Below, one piece after another: positions 46,691 to 58,324 of a stretch of DNA of 64,000 nucleotides. Source of the DNA: Lepidonotus clava (lineage: Eukaryota; Annelida; Polychaeta; Phyllodocida; Polynoidae); contig OW387138.1 in the NCBI GenBank assembly GCA_936440205.1, forward strand, positions 32,755,541 through 32,819,540. The letters are read 5' to 3'. The position numbers were made by a program, and so were the translations under genes. Within the stretch, counting starts at the first letter, position 1. Each line of letters begins with the position of its first letter. Under the pieces are notes generated by a model. The model was not told the origin of the DNA. It made no database searches and saw only the letters and a list, made by a program, of their open reading frames with translations.

Positions 46691-47159
46691 TTGGCTGATC
46701 ATACTAAGTAGAGATGTGCATCGGCAACCAGAAGCTATGGTTTAGTTTATAAATGGAAATTTTATTTTGCCTTTTCCAAGTGCTAAGACTTCCTTATATC
46801 ACAATCTGAAGAATGACTAAGGGTTTTTAGATAATCTTGATATAGATAATCAATACATAGTCTTTGCGTAATCAACTATCCAAGATTTATAACAGGTTTC
46901 AGTCTAGCTTGTATCTACAAGCATCAATTTCACTGGCTTCTTTCCTCGGAAGATATATTGGGAAAAACCTGCTGTGTACATCTAGACGTCCATCAGGTGG
47001 GGGTATCTACATCACTGAGTGGGCTGAGCAGGCCTGAGTGATCTAGACCTGATTGGGAGTTCCTACAAGTGCGTCCAGCTCCTGTCATGCAAGGGTCTCA
47101 TGTAAGCCTGGGGGTGTTTGATGTAGTCCGACCAGGGGCCGTGTGATGTCCCCTCACTC

Positions 47160-47370
47160 CAACACGCACTGACACACACACGTATACATACACACCCCAC
47201 AGAAAAACAGACACACATACATATTATACACGTATACATTCACATAACACATATACATACTCGCACACATATTTATATACAAAGTTCAAAGGTACATACA
47301 CGCAAACTCAAACACACACATATGCATACACAAACACAATACTTCACACACACACACACACACACACAAC
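47160..47370. repeat. CA-rich microsatellite
   Basis: CACACA, CATACA and GTATACATAC words with a pure CA run at 47346-47369. Confidence 0.9.
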
Positions 47371-47379
47371 AATCCCATC

Positions 47380-49240
47380 CTCTACACATTGCTTCCTGCA
47401 CTAAATCTAGACACTCCGTCTCACATAGTCAGTTTGAGCCGTTCAATACAGTGGGACCTCATAAGGTTTAATGCATTTTCCATTCTCACATAGCAAACTA
47501 GACACTATGAGCATATCTTTTTGTGAAATTCTATAATTCTATCCTGCTCTTTGGTTAAATAGGCTAGGACGTTAAAAGAGAAACACGAATTTATACATTA
47601 TTTCATGGTTTCATTGCCCAATACCAACAAGACTAGATATATAGTCATACGAATCGGCTGACGGCTGATCAATCAACAGTTCTATCGGCGATGTCTAAAT
47701 CACCCTCATGCGTATGGGGCTATAGGGTGTGTGTGCAATATTGAACACTGCCAAGCTGAACCTTATAAAGTAAAACGATCAGATATCTTGTGTTACTTCT
47801 AACGGTAAGGTATAGTATAACTGTGTAGACGAGGTTTACCATGTTATGAGATCTGGGAACCCTTAGAAATGACAGACATCTGATCCTTCCCCATTCGATG
47901 TTTACCAGCTAGGGCGTGGTTTGGTATTGGCCTCAAATTACATCAAAAGTACAGGGAAGTGGCAATATAGTCTGTGTTTGAAACAGTAGCTGGCTAGGGT
48001 TGAAAATTGGAAACGACATTTTCATGATGCAATTATATATCATATGACCTATATCGTAAACAAAGTGTCATGTCTATTTCCTTAATATTCGAGAAAAATA
48101 AAAAGTGTCCATGTGTTTCTCAAAAGCAAGCAGCTTTCGTCACCTTGCTTTATTCTCATGATTCATATGAGTGAATAGAAGATACAGATTCAAAAGCATC
48201 AACTTTAGAGGCAGCATAATCCTATATTAGGAATATGATGAAAACCCATGCATGATAATTATATATCATAGGCCTATACAATTACAAAGGGACTTTGAAA
48301 TCCTTTCTGATGAAATTCAGCATGATCATAATTTGCCCTTGACGATTCTGGCAATTTCCAAAATTGTAGGTGAATTCGTATAGCAGAATAAAGACTAGAG
48401 CCTGGATTCCACGTAGGTGACATGTTTGGGATTTTGTCGGCAACAACAAAACTAGTTCTGTCAGACATCAACAAGACATAAAATGTCAACTGACAGGGTT
48501 TGTTGTCAGGCAACAATATAGGCCTCCTATGTTGGTTTGTAGCCCAGTGCATCAAAACATGACTACACAACATGAAAAGCTGATAATGCCCAACAATGAA
48601 AAGGAAATTTCATAGGTCCACAACATTAATCATGTCCATTACATTCAGCTGCACAACTTCCCAGCCGGGTAGGACCGAAGGCCATTCTTTGGTCACAAAA
48701 CAGAAGTGTAAATTGTGTAAGGGCTATTGCTACCTTATCGTGTTTGGGGTCTTATTTGATTGTGTGATTGTGCCGCAGGCTGCCTGTTTGTCGGTTGGTG
48801 GGTGATTGCCCGACCTTACTGAGCTTCACTCGCCACTACTCCACAGTTTACTGCATATAGAGGGTTTCACATCGATAGTGGGCACATGAGGCTTAATATC
48901 TAAACAGCCACAGTAATGTCTGTGGCCTGTCGCAAAATAAAGGTATCGCCACAGGGAGAGTAACCAAGTTAGATTACGGTCTCGCAACAGGGCAGAATAT
49001 CGCTGTTTTCAGTCAAATCTAGCATCAATTTTCACTCACTTATAATGGTTTCCATGGATTGGAAATTTTAGATCTGAATCCATATTTTCCAGCACTTTTT
49101 GCAGAATTAAACAGCCAAGTGTTGGTCAACAGTAATAGTTATTGTTGAAACCATCGCTGTTGCAACACATCGCTGTTGCAATATGTGTTGTATGAATTGA
49201 GCTTTTCTATTTGTCTTTATTCACCATAAGATAGTCATTT
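47380..49240. other. No recognised gene
   Basis: AT-rich. A weak inverted element similar to that at 264-359 may lie at 47636-47727 (TATAGTCATACG and TATGGGGCTATAGG). Other frames are domain-free. Confidence 0.4.
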
Positions 49241-49249
49241 TAAAAGAAG

Positions 49250-49500
49250 GACAATGATAGGGTTATTTTGTGTGTATTTTTCTGCATATTCATGCTAGTT
49301 TAATAGACGTTGTGAAAGGTGACATCACATTCTCCAAAATGGACCAGCCGTCAGATTGGTGATCAATTTATTTTCAATATTGTACTCAATTCTTGAGCAA
49401 TTAGAACAAATATTTTTGTTAGGTTTAACTAAAACAAGGTCATTAAATCAATAATCAACCATCCTAATATTTTAAAATCCTAAATTTTAAATCAATACGT
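49250..49500 (-). repeat. Dispersed repeat copy 1 (inverse of 56.57-56.77 kb)
   Basis: Reading the minus strand, TAAATTGATCACCAAT, CTGACGGCTGGTCCATTTT, GATGTCAC and CAACGTCTAT appear in the same order as TAAATTGATCACCAAT, ATGGCGGCCAGTTCATTTTT, GACGTCAT and CAACGTCTAT in the other copy. Weaker similarity extends about 100 bp on the AT-rich side. Confidence 0.7.
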
Positions 49501-50151
49501 CACTGACTATTTATGCAATGGTGCAAATGTACTTTACTGAGAAATCTGCTCAATAATATGTTCAACATCCCAAAAAGTTACTTCTAATGTGATTCATGAA
49601 TTGAAAAGGTCAAATCCTTTTCAGCCGGAACAATCAATGCGACTGGTCGCCCTGGCAGCGTGCCTTGAGCTCTATAATGTTCACATTTGAGAGGTCTTAT
49701 TTACCGAGTATAGCAAACATCAAAGGGGGTGTACTGGAATGAGACGGCGCCGGTCAACCTACCCCTGGCGGCACACTGAGCAACTAACCAGGCAGGGGAG
49801 AAAGATAAAGAGCCCGGTAACCTGACACTGTCAACAAGTCACGACCAGCCACACAAGGGAAAACTACCTCTAGTCTCTGGCTGGTGTTGGCTGTAAGAAA
49901 CCCTACATTGGTCTTGTGCAATCAAACAGGTGTTCATTGCAGGAATCTGATCGGGAGTTATATATCTGTTTTTGATTCTTGCAGGTGACAGGTTGTAGAT
50001 GATATTTTGGTTACGTTTGTAGCAGGTTTCAGATTGTAATTACTTATGTTTGTTGGCGGTTGTTGTTGCATGCGCTCGTCAATACCTCGGTTTGATTGTA
50101 ACTAATTTCTTCAATTAGTGGGATCGGCAAAGGTCATTTTTTAGTGAAAGC

Positions 50152-51713
50152 GTTACACGGCGGATTAAAGCATCAAACTTGGCATAAGACTCCTCTGAGG
50201 CATAAATATCAAATCTGGAAGGGGAGCCACCTTGAAATATACATAAGACGAATTTGGGGCCAAAAAACCAATGTCCGACTTTTGGTATAAGCAATCTTAT
50301 ATCTTCAGCTTCTAAAATGACTGAAGAGACATAATTGGTGTCAAAATTGGGACATTATAGGTCAGAGAATACAATTGTATGCATTTGAAGTCAATGCCGA
50401 TATCCAAAATCCAAGATGGCTGACCAATTTTGAGAAATACCAAGATTTTTAGCTGCTAAGGTATCTAGACAGGTGGAAATGGTTCCAATATCGGTTTATA
50501 TAACCTAGAGGGCCTAACATATATAATATCTATCCAATACAATACCAAAAATTTCAAAATGGCTAATTCCATTAACAAAATATCTCTAACAATGACTGCT
50601 GGCTTCCAAAATCATTTAAAAGAAAAGGTTATAGACTTTACTCTTTTGTCACAAAATTTCTTCATTTCATTTGATCATATGATGATCCCCTGGGACCCTT
50701 CTTTGAATTTGAAAGGGGAGCCACCCTGAAAAATTCAATTATTTGCCTTTTGAATCTAGACAATAGATCTTATCCAAGCTATTCTATTTGGACGGAGTGA
50801 GACTATATGATATTATCCTGGAATTAATCCATTAAATTTAGACCTAAGAAAGCTCAGCTAGAGAGAGACACTGAAGAGAGATGATGGCTGCAACGTCTGT
50901 CATCCGTTGTCCCACTAGGTCTAAATTTAATGGATTAATTCCAGGATAATATCATATAGTCTCACTCCGTCTAAATAAGATTACTGTACCAACTATATCA
51001 TATTACCAGTGACACTACACACTGACTTCTCAGTGTATGGACATAGTCCTACCACAGTTGACCAACATCCATCTTCCCTTCTATCTGACTACCTTTTATT
51101 CAGTATGGATTTGATTGGGGAAATTAATCAATATTCTTCAAATATTGAGATGGACCTGCACATTTCATAAAAAAAATTTCAGAATTTTCATTTATACAAC
51201 ATTTATTGTTACTAGGAATTTTCTCTGAAATTTAGTTTATAAAATCTCCTACCAATTCGCACCTGATGACCCTTTTATGGTGAAACCACTAAATACAAAC
51301 ATAAAATCAGAATTGTGAACTAACTCCATCTTTTTGGATCACCAGGGAAACTACACATTATTGTTTATCCCTGGGACACAACATCACCTGAGTCACATCA
51401 ATTTTTGATGATGTCATCACCTGGTTGATATACAAACCAGGGTTGTCATACAGGTTACTGTTGGCAACTTCCAAGTGCAACTGACACTTTGAGTGGTAGT
51501 GCAAAGCTAGCCAGACACACACAATCCGTCTCCTGCATCTTATCCAAGCTAGCCAATAAATTTGGTTAAACACCTCAAATTTCAAATACTAAAAACATAC
51601 AGAATTTCTGAAAAGTTCAGTTTGATATTGCAAGGTGGCTCCCCTTCTAGTTTTAACAGTAATGCCTCAAAGGTGCCTCAGGAAAACTTTGGTGCTTTTA
51701 TCTGCTCTGTAAC
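50152..51713. mobile_element. 1.56-kb non-autonomous TIR transposon
   Basis: Long imperfect TIRs of about 85 bp: GTTACACGGCGGATTAAAGC, then CTGAGGCAT and GGAAGGGGAGCCACCTTG at the left, mirrored at the right by GTTACAGAGCAGATAAAAGC (reversed), TGAGGCAT and GAAGGGGAGCCACCTTGC. A further direct AAGGGGAGCCACC lies at 50714. GAAA stands close to both ends but the target duplication is uncertain. The largest internal frame (75 codons, minus, 51358-51585) has no recognisable domain. It contains a large palindrome. Confidence 0.8.
50784..50979. repeat. Near-perfect 62-bp-arm palindrome
   Basis: Arms 50784-50845 and 50917-50979 pair almost without mismatch (GGAGTGAGACTATATGATAT, TATCCTGGAATTAATCC, ATTAAATTTAGACCT with their inverses) around a loop of about 71 bp. 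The arms are far better preserved than the TIRs of the host element, which suggests a later insertion or recent gene conversion. Confidence 0.9.
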
Positions 51714-52760
51714 GGAAATGTTATTAACAGACCCCACTTAATGTCAAAGTAAGATGATGGGGTATTAGGTATGACAGGCGTTATCCTGACTCCTAGTTCG
51801 AGGAGACAAACAAGAAGCAAAAGAGCTACAGAGTTTCGCTCATGCATGAGTGATGGTCGTCCCTCAATAAATTGAAGGCCTTCCTACAACCAGAAGGCTA
51901 TATGGGCTATGAGTACTGACCACCACCACCACTCCTGCTGTTCACACACAACTCAGAGAGGGGTTTAGGAAAGGGGCTGCTACTACAAGTACTAGGTCCC
52001 TGCATGCACTTAGTTCTGACCTATCACTCACCCACCAAGACCTGCCCACCTGCAGGTGACAGTGGAGGTTCTAAGTTGGAGGGGTTAGGATTGATTGGTT
52101 CAGGTAGTGATTATGTAACCCACTTCTGGCTTCTCAAACTGCCTGACTCTAACAACCATTGTAGGGCAATGCCCTTCAACAGATGAACATAACATTGTGT
52201 AACTGGTCTTTAAGAACAAAGAGAATTCAATGACTCAAGACATGACTGATTGAGGATGTCCCCTCAAATAGCTATAGTACTATATACTATTAGATATAAC
52301 TAGGGACTCCAAAAAAGGTAAAAGGGATTAGTAGAAAAGCACTATTTCTCGTACAGTTCTCTGGCATAACTATATTGTAAACAGTCCCCAACTGCCTCCA
52401 CAATACCCTTGCTAGAAGTCTTTATCGTGCGGATATCACCTCTGACTGGCATGTGAACAGGCAAATCATAGGCACCTCACTAATGCAGGATGTACATAGA
52501 GCACAAAGGGCTAATGATTCATATCTTTGGACAGATTTTATATTTCCTTTCAAAGGGGATGTAACATGTATAGGTTTCTGTGATACTGCTAATGAAAATC
52601 TTAAAACATTACCAAATTCAACATAGTCAAAATCGCCTCATGGAATATTGGATGTTTTTGACACATAGATTGACGCACACCATTTCAACTCAATTGTGAA
52701 TATAATTATAGACAATCAGTGTAGTGACAAATCATGTACATGTGTAAGTAGGACGTCCCA
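51714..52760. other. No recognised gene
   Basis: Mixed sequence without supported gene, repeat family or splice pair. Confidence 0.5.
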
Positions 52761-52799
52761 CTCTTCCCATCCAAACTCTTTCCCTGCTCCAAACCATCC

Positions 52800-53065
52800 G
52801 ACGTAACAGCCATCAGCCAGACCCTTACTAAAAGGCGATGTACATCACCAAGTGCTCTTATTATCGCCCAGGTCTGGCGTTTGGAGCCATGCTCTCTGAG
52901 AAGACGACGAGTTGCGCTTGCGCAGAGGCCGTTTATTGGGCCAGTAGTGCTGAGTAGTCCTAATTAAGTAATCCCCTACTGGGCCTGCCCAGGGTGACAG
53001 TCGATGGGGGAGGGGATTACGGCGTCTGCAGTGAAGTACTTCTCTTATAAGATTAGGGCCGACGA
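52800..53065. promoter_or_regulatory. Candidate enhancer with Otx/K50-type sites
   Basis: CCTAATTAAGTAATCCCC (about 52959) and GGGGATTACGG (about 53014) give two K50 homeodomain words (TAATCC) in opposite orientation about 45 bp apart, plus an ATTA core. TTGCGCTTGCGCAG is NRF1-like and TCTTATTATCGCCC is GATA-like. CpG-rich in AT-rich flanks. Confidence 0.45.
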
Positions 53066-53784
53066 GTTCTTCTCTGCCACGCCTACTGTGAAATTAAAGT
53101 GTACACATCCATTTGCAACAAAATTAAAGTAATGGAAAAAGGTTTTACAGCGTGGTGATGTCATTCCTTTGGAATTACTCCTACATCTCTAGGAGAATTT
53201 TATCAAAAGTGATTTCCAAATGACAACTTTTTTTCAGATGACACATGGCACTTTATATAGAATCCTTTGAATTTGTGAAATGAGAAACATTTATTTGAAA
53301 TCTGGTTTGCAAATAGCCTAATACATCAATGTTGAGAATACTTGACTTCTTGCAACTTTAAATTAAGGGTAATCCTGTGAAGATCACGCTCTTGAGAGAT
53401 GACGATGATGATGATTTCTGGAGATTAGGTCTCGCTCAGCAGTATTTCAGATATATCAGGACCAACTCACGGTTTTTGACTTGTATAACGAATCTATGGG
53501 GGTGGAAACAACGGCAAGGCAAGTCTAGTGGCCCCCCTCGCTCTTGAGAGTGAGGAGTACCAATGACCGTTCATATGAAGACACAAAAAGATATAATACA
53601 AGTACAGTGAGGGCCAGTCTTTATTCTGACTATGAATCAAGTTGTGTCTTTTTAAGCACTATTCTCAAACTAAATATACGCACTATGTACACCAAACTAC
53701 AATGTAATCAAAGATGTTGTAGATACATTAAACTTGACAACAGTGTTGATGGATAGCGTTGATTATTTATTTAATAAGGCATTT

Positions 53785-53845
53785 GAATAAAATGGCGGCA
53801 GATCGACATGTTTCGATTTTTGACAGTCCTGATCAGGACAATATG
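53785..53845. promoter_or_regulatory. YY1-type word and 14-bp perfect palindrome
   Basis: AAAATGGCGGC at 53789-53799 fits the YY1 consensus. GTCCTGATCAGGAC, about 30 bp on, is perfectly self-complementary. No gene start can be tied to them. Confidence 0.3.
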
Positions 53846-53949
53846 CATTATCTTTGCACACCAAGGACACTTTAGGTAGGTCTGGAAAGTCCATATTTAT
53901 GAAGTAATATTTGGCTGAAATAACGAAAAAGATATCGTATCACTAAAAG

Positions 53950-54200
53950 AAACCTATCGCGGTGAGTATCGAGAGCGTTGCCCATGCACCCAGCGCACCC
54001 CAGCCTCCCTACTGCTATTCGGTGAGAAAGATGGGGCAATTAGATGGTGGTCTCCGCCGGGCCTATCATACTCATCGGGGGAGGGGTGGGGGGAGGTCAG
54101 ACACACAGAGGGGCTCTGCTTTGGTCGGAGTCTGATTGCGTCTAGTGCCTGTAGCTGCTGGGAACCTGGTAACTTGATAAGCACAACTCAGGAGACGAGA
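53950..54200. promoter_or_regulatory. GC-rich island
   Basis: A compact CpG-containing block starting with GCGGTGAGTATCG (donor-like on plus) and including GGCAATTAGATGG and CTCCGCCGGGCC. The 76-codon minus frame is domain-free. Regulatory role inferred. Confidence 0.35.
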
Positions 54201-55225
54201 CTATCCCAGTTGGCCTACCCCTTCCCACTGCTCATTATTAAGGGCTTACATATCTACCGTATCTATGCACTCTGCTCCAGGAGGATTACTGAATGTAACG
54301 ACAGACTGTGCTTTTTAATGCTCTATAAGGTTTATATTTATTGCTGTAAAACCTGAAAGAAGTATGATTGATTTAAACAAAGCGTACAGACGAAATAGCT
54401 TACATTTACTTTCACAGTTTCATAAAATGAAGCCTTTAAAATGTTTTATTCGGTCTAGTTTCCCTGTCAGACTTAATGCAAAAAGTAAAACAAACAAACT
54501 AATAAAAGTGAACTTCATCTGCAGGTTCACCTGGAGTCATTCTAGGATTTTCTTTCTATCAGATGTAACTGAAGAAGTTAACTGATGCGCTTTGATGCAC
54601 TTTAATGCGCATTATTATTGGTGTGGTGAAAGGGATGCGAATGTCCCTAATCTCTTCTTTGTTTTATTTATCCTTTAATTAAAAAATGTACAGAATGTTT
54701 TTTAGGGTAAGATGGCTTTATATTTCCTGTTGGGACAGTCAAAATGGGTTCAGTGTTTTTAGTTTCTAGGTACGTAATCTGACCATGTGACCAGATATTG
54801 TCATCGGACTTGTCCAGTACGATTCTTGATGTCTAGATCATGTTAAATCATTATTGTGTCTTTTTTCCCTTGCCGACTTCTTTCTTTCCTCCATTTTTTT
54901 CTCTGTTGTAATTTTATCGACCGACCGGCCGAGAAGGTGTCATCCGTCCCCTCTGTCCGGCCCAGTTCTTTTTATATCACCTTTTTTATGCTTCATTTAT
55001 TTTAGTATTGTCATTATTATTTTAACTAAACTTACTCTAAAATGAGAAATGTAAGTAACTTTCACATTACAAGAGAAAGGGTCATGTCACGATGAACCGT
55101 TCTACAGCATACTTAACTACCTACGTTCTATATTGGGCGTGTATTGAGAAAATGACAAAATCTGTGCAGCGATTGTGTTAAAATGTTGACACCTTAATGA
55201 AATGGTAAGAAGCCCTGCAACGTAA
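54201..55225. other. No recognised gene
   Basis: AT-rich. A small CpG patch is at 54915-54960 (CGACCGACCGGCCG). No coding or repeat call is supported. Confidence 0.5.
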
Positions 55226-55232
55226 GCTGCCC

Positions 55233-55945
55233 TTAAGGATAGACAACAGGAGGCAGGGCGTTATTTGCACATTCTCCTCTCATTTCCTTAATAAACAAGA
55301 TACAATATCGATTTACATATCAAATGAAAGGTAATAATTTTATCTATCTAATGACATAAGTAAATTTATAGTTAACTGACAATCTCCGACATAAGGAATT
55401 AAAAAGTAATTTCTTGACTTTTATTTTTTGAACATTGATAACTCCTTTAATATAAAAGTTACAGACTTCAAACTTGTTATGCCTCCTGATAAGAATCTAT
55501 TGGAGGGAAGCGTGTCTCACATTTTTGATTAAGGTCCTAGTTCTCATTTTATGTGAAAAAACGGGAAACTTTTTTATTATTTTTTTAACATTATTTTCTA
55601 GATTTTATAAAACAAAATCTAAGGCCTAAATCAAAAATCTGAGACACGCTTCCCTCCAAATGAATGTTACCTATATGGTGTGAAAATTTCATGCCTTTCC
55701 ATGAAATATTAAGTGAGATATTCATGTTCAAAAAATAAAAGTGAAAAATGTGATTTTTGTATTCCCGACATGCTCACTCAGACATATGTCTGCACATCAA
55801 AATATAAATTATATGAAAAGAAAGGTTTATCTAAAGGGTATTTAATGATATAAAACTCATATTCATGCTATAGATATTAAAATGTATAAGCCTATTTTAA
55901 GAGAGCCCTGCGAATTGGCTGCAGGGAGGTGTTGTCTATCCTTAA
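55233..55945. mobile_element. 705-bp foldback transposon with TTAA target duplication
   Basis: TTAA at 55233-55236 and 55942-55945 flanks an element whose ends are GGATAGACAACA and its inverse. Almost the whole element is a diverged inverted repeat. The central arms at 55502-55536 and 55623-55657 are best kept (GGAGGGAAGCGTGTCTCA, then ATTTTTGATT). No coding frame. It appears inserted in, or at the edge of, the GC-rich block that continues at 55950. piggyBac- or Kolobok-type by target site. Confidence 0.85.
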
Positions 55946-55949
55946 GGGG

Positions 55950-56195
55950 CCTAATCAGGAAAGAATCATTTTTCGGGGTTAAAAAAATGGGCGCTGGGCA
56001 ATGGGACGGTGGAGAGGTGCCCTGTAATGACCCTAAAAAGTGGACGACCATGTTCTTAGTATCATTAAGTCGTCGTGTATTTCGGTCCCTCATTACGGCC
56101 TCATTACAGATGAGTACTATAGGCCTCGGCCTCGGAATGCGAGCCACAGGGCGGGTTATATCGGACCAAGGACACGCCTTGGGAGTTAATACATA
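55950..56195. promoter_or_regulatory. Candidate regulatory element next to the foldback insertion
   Basis: Contains GGCCTAATCAGG, GAATCATTTTTCGGGG, CTCATTACGGCCTCATTAC (tandem CTCATTA words), and CGGCCTCGGAATGCG. CpG-enriched. The 104-codon plus frame has no recognisable domain and no supported start context. Confidence 0.4.
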
Positions 56196-56464
56196 AAATG
56201 TTTGTGAATGAAGCAGGAGTTTGTCTGAGAGAAAAACAATCAGGTTTTACGGTTAACTCTTTGAGCCTACTGTGTTAGTTTTTATCGTTTTGTTTTAAGA
56301 ATTCAATCAGGATTAACCGTTCTGCTGAGGGATTATTTAATTTCACACCTTCAAACTGTTAATCTCCTGGACCTTTCCCCTAGGGAAGAAACTAAAGGCC
56401 CTCTTCCCTCTTTGCCTATTGATACATCGACGGAGGGCCTCAGGAATAAACATCTAGGCTTAAT

Positions 56465-56545
56465 ATAGACCTTGTGCAGACGTGGTCACGTGACCACTTT
56501 TTGGTGATCACCATGTGCTCATCATGGCCACGTGGTTATAAGGTG
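56465..56545. repeat. Palindromic dispersed repeat, uninterrupted copy
   Basis: CTTGTGCAGACGTGGTCACG is followed by TGACCAC, GGTGATCACCATG and GGCCACGTGGTTAT. The same order of words occurs at 61.81-62.11 kb, where a SINE interrupts it. The core GTGGTCACGTGACCAC is a perfect palindrome. Confidence 0.7.
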
Positions 56546-56569
56546 AGCCAAAATTATATCAGTTCTAAG

Positions 56570-56770
56570 TGGTAACTGTTATTGATTATGATCCTGTGAT
56601 GTAAATTTAAGTAAATGTTGCTCAGATATTTGTAGTTTTAATCTTTACACTTGTGAATAATATAACTTATAAATTGATCACCAATATGGCGGCCAGTTCA
56701 TTTTTGGACATGTGACGTCATCTGCAACGTCTATATACTTAAACCGCAAAAAAACATAATGTCAACCTTG
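56570..56770 (+). repeat. Dispersed repeat copy 2 (inverse of 49.25-49.50 kb)
   Basis: Contains TAAATTGATCACCAATATGG, GCGGCCAGTTCATTTTT, GTGACGTCATC and CAACGTCTATA. AATATGGCGGC also fits the YY1 word and TGACGTCA the CRE, both changed in copy 1. Confidence 0.7.
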
Positions 56771-56782
56771 ATTTATTGTCTA

Positions 56783-56982
56783 AAGGTGGTATCACACCAC
56801 GCGACATGATATGACGATGTCATAGGGAAATCGCACATATTAGAGATAGAATTCTTCGTATCACAAATGCGACATACTCCAAATTGCCAATTTTAAAAAA
56901 TATAATATGACTTCCATAATTATGCGAATTTGTTGCTAAAATCATCATATCGCAGTCTAAGTCAAGTAGTATAATAGGGCCT
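56783..56982. mobile_element. Small TIR element (about 200 bp)
   Basis: Left end AAGGTGGTATCACACCACGCG, with the reversed right end AAGGCCCTATTATACTACTTG, then GATATGA in both. The end GGCCCTATTATACTAC resembles that of the CpG-dense element at 36.71 kb, so the two may belong to related families. Non-coding. Confidence 0.5.
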
Positions 56983-57029
56983 TAAGTCAACCGAAAAATA
57001 TCAAAGAGAAACTAAGGAGTGTGTTGCAT

Positions 57030-57365
57030 GGTCCTACAGTGGGGAGACTGGTAGAGTGAGGACTGGAGCCCTTTCCCCTCCTAACAGTCCCAAACACGCC
57101 CATCTTCCCCCCACACGGCATTCTGGGAAGGGATAAATCAGTGCCGACTCACTGCGCATGTCCGAATCACCGGAAGTCAGAAAACGACGCCACTTCCGGC
57201 GCTCGATACCAGAGAGCCGGGATAACTTCCGGTGTGCTCGCCGCTGATTGGTCAATGAACTCACGCGCCATTGATCACGTGACACCCCGACTAGACCGGC
57301 GTTCACACGTGACCTGCGCGTGGTGGTGAGGGATCAGGGTGACGTCACAGGTGAGGCGAGCCAAA
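57030..57365 (+). promoter_or_regulatory. CpG-island promoter, probably plus strand
   Basis: Within 200 bp there are TGCGCATG (57153, NRF1-like), ACCGGAAGT (57169), ACTTCCGG (57192 and 57225; three ETS sites in all), GATTGG (57246, CCAAT box), ATCACGTGAC (57274, USF/MITF E box), ACACGTGAC (57306) and TGACGTCA (57340, CRE). A donor CACAG with GTGAGG ends a possible first exon at 57350. This combination is typical of animal housekeeping promoters. The downstream gene is not identified. Frames of 62 and 90 codons over the island are domain-free. Confidence 0.65.
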
Positions 57366-58310
57366 CCACCGTCACGCCATCAAAGAAGAGAACTCTGTCT
57401 TTTTAGGAGGTTCCTTTCAGTGCTGATTATCTTTTATGCGTTTACGCCTTCGGCATTCTTTCCACCGGGTCAAGTTTAATTTTTATTTTCAAGAGGACTG
57501 TTTTTTCTTTGTATGTCTATAGCAGCAAATGTATGTGCTCACTTGAATGATAAATGCTCGATTGAATGATAAATGATGCGATCATTTGCTTTCTTGTCGT
57601 CTTCACAATAAATGATCGAGTTATTTAGATCGATGAAAGTTTCTGCCGTGTAAATCAAATTATTAACATTCAAATCTGGAGGTATATTTGATTCAGTGTA
57701 ATTGGTGCATGCCCATTGAGATGGTACTATGGATATGATTATCTACAACTTTACAAGGGTGCTGCTGAAACTGAACTCAATAATCTAATGGCCTTATTTG
57801 TCTTACATAATAGGCCTAGATGCCGATGCAAAAACGTTTATGAAAATTTAGATTTTAAACATTATCTCAATACCTAGACATATATGTCCTGTCCACAGAG
57901 TTGCGTGATCATACACCACCACAGGGTTGACAGGACGTCTAGACACCTACTTTACCACTAATTGACAGTGACAGTCTTCTGGTTATGTCTCATGTCGTGG
58001 GACGTTTTATCCAGAAGACACCCTGAGGCACAGAATATAACACGTGAGGGAGATTTTTTTTTAAAATCTTGGTTCTCGATCTACAGAAGGTAGTTAGTTG
58101 GTGCTAGAGAAATGGACAGGGCAGACAACGAATAAAAAAAACGTATGTTACTTATTTATGGAAAATAACGATGCAATATTATGTTAGAAAAAAGGCCTTG
58201 TTGTACCCATTCAAAATAGATATATAAATGTTATGTAAGCAAAGACAGATGACTGGAGGGAACCGAAAGGGGACACTTTAAATGGGATCGTTTGAATAGA
58301 TGACACAATA
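57366..58310. other. No recognised gene
   Basis: AT-rich. If a transcript starts at 57.3 kb this would be its first intron. No acceptor and exon pair could be identified. Confidence 0.4.
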
Positions 58311-58324
58311 TAAATGAACATAAT

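Noticed and set aside
51358-51585. 75-codon minus frame as a possible transposase remnant
   Set aside because: No catalytic motif or similarity that I recognise; it lies in a non-autonomous element.
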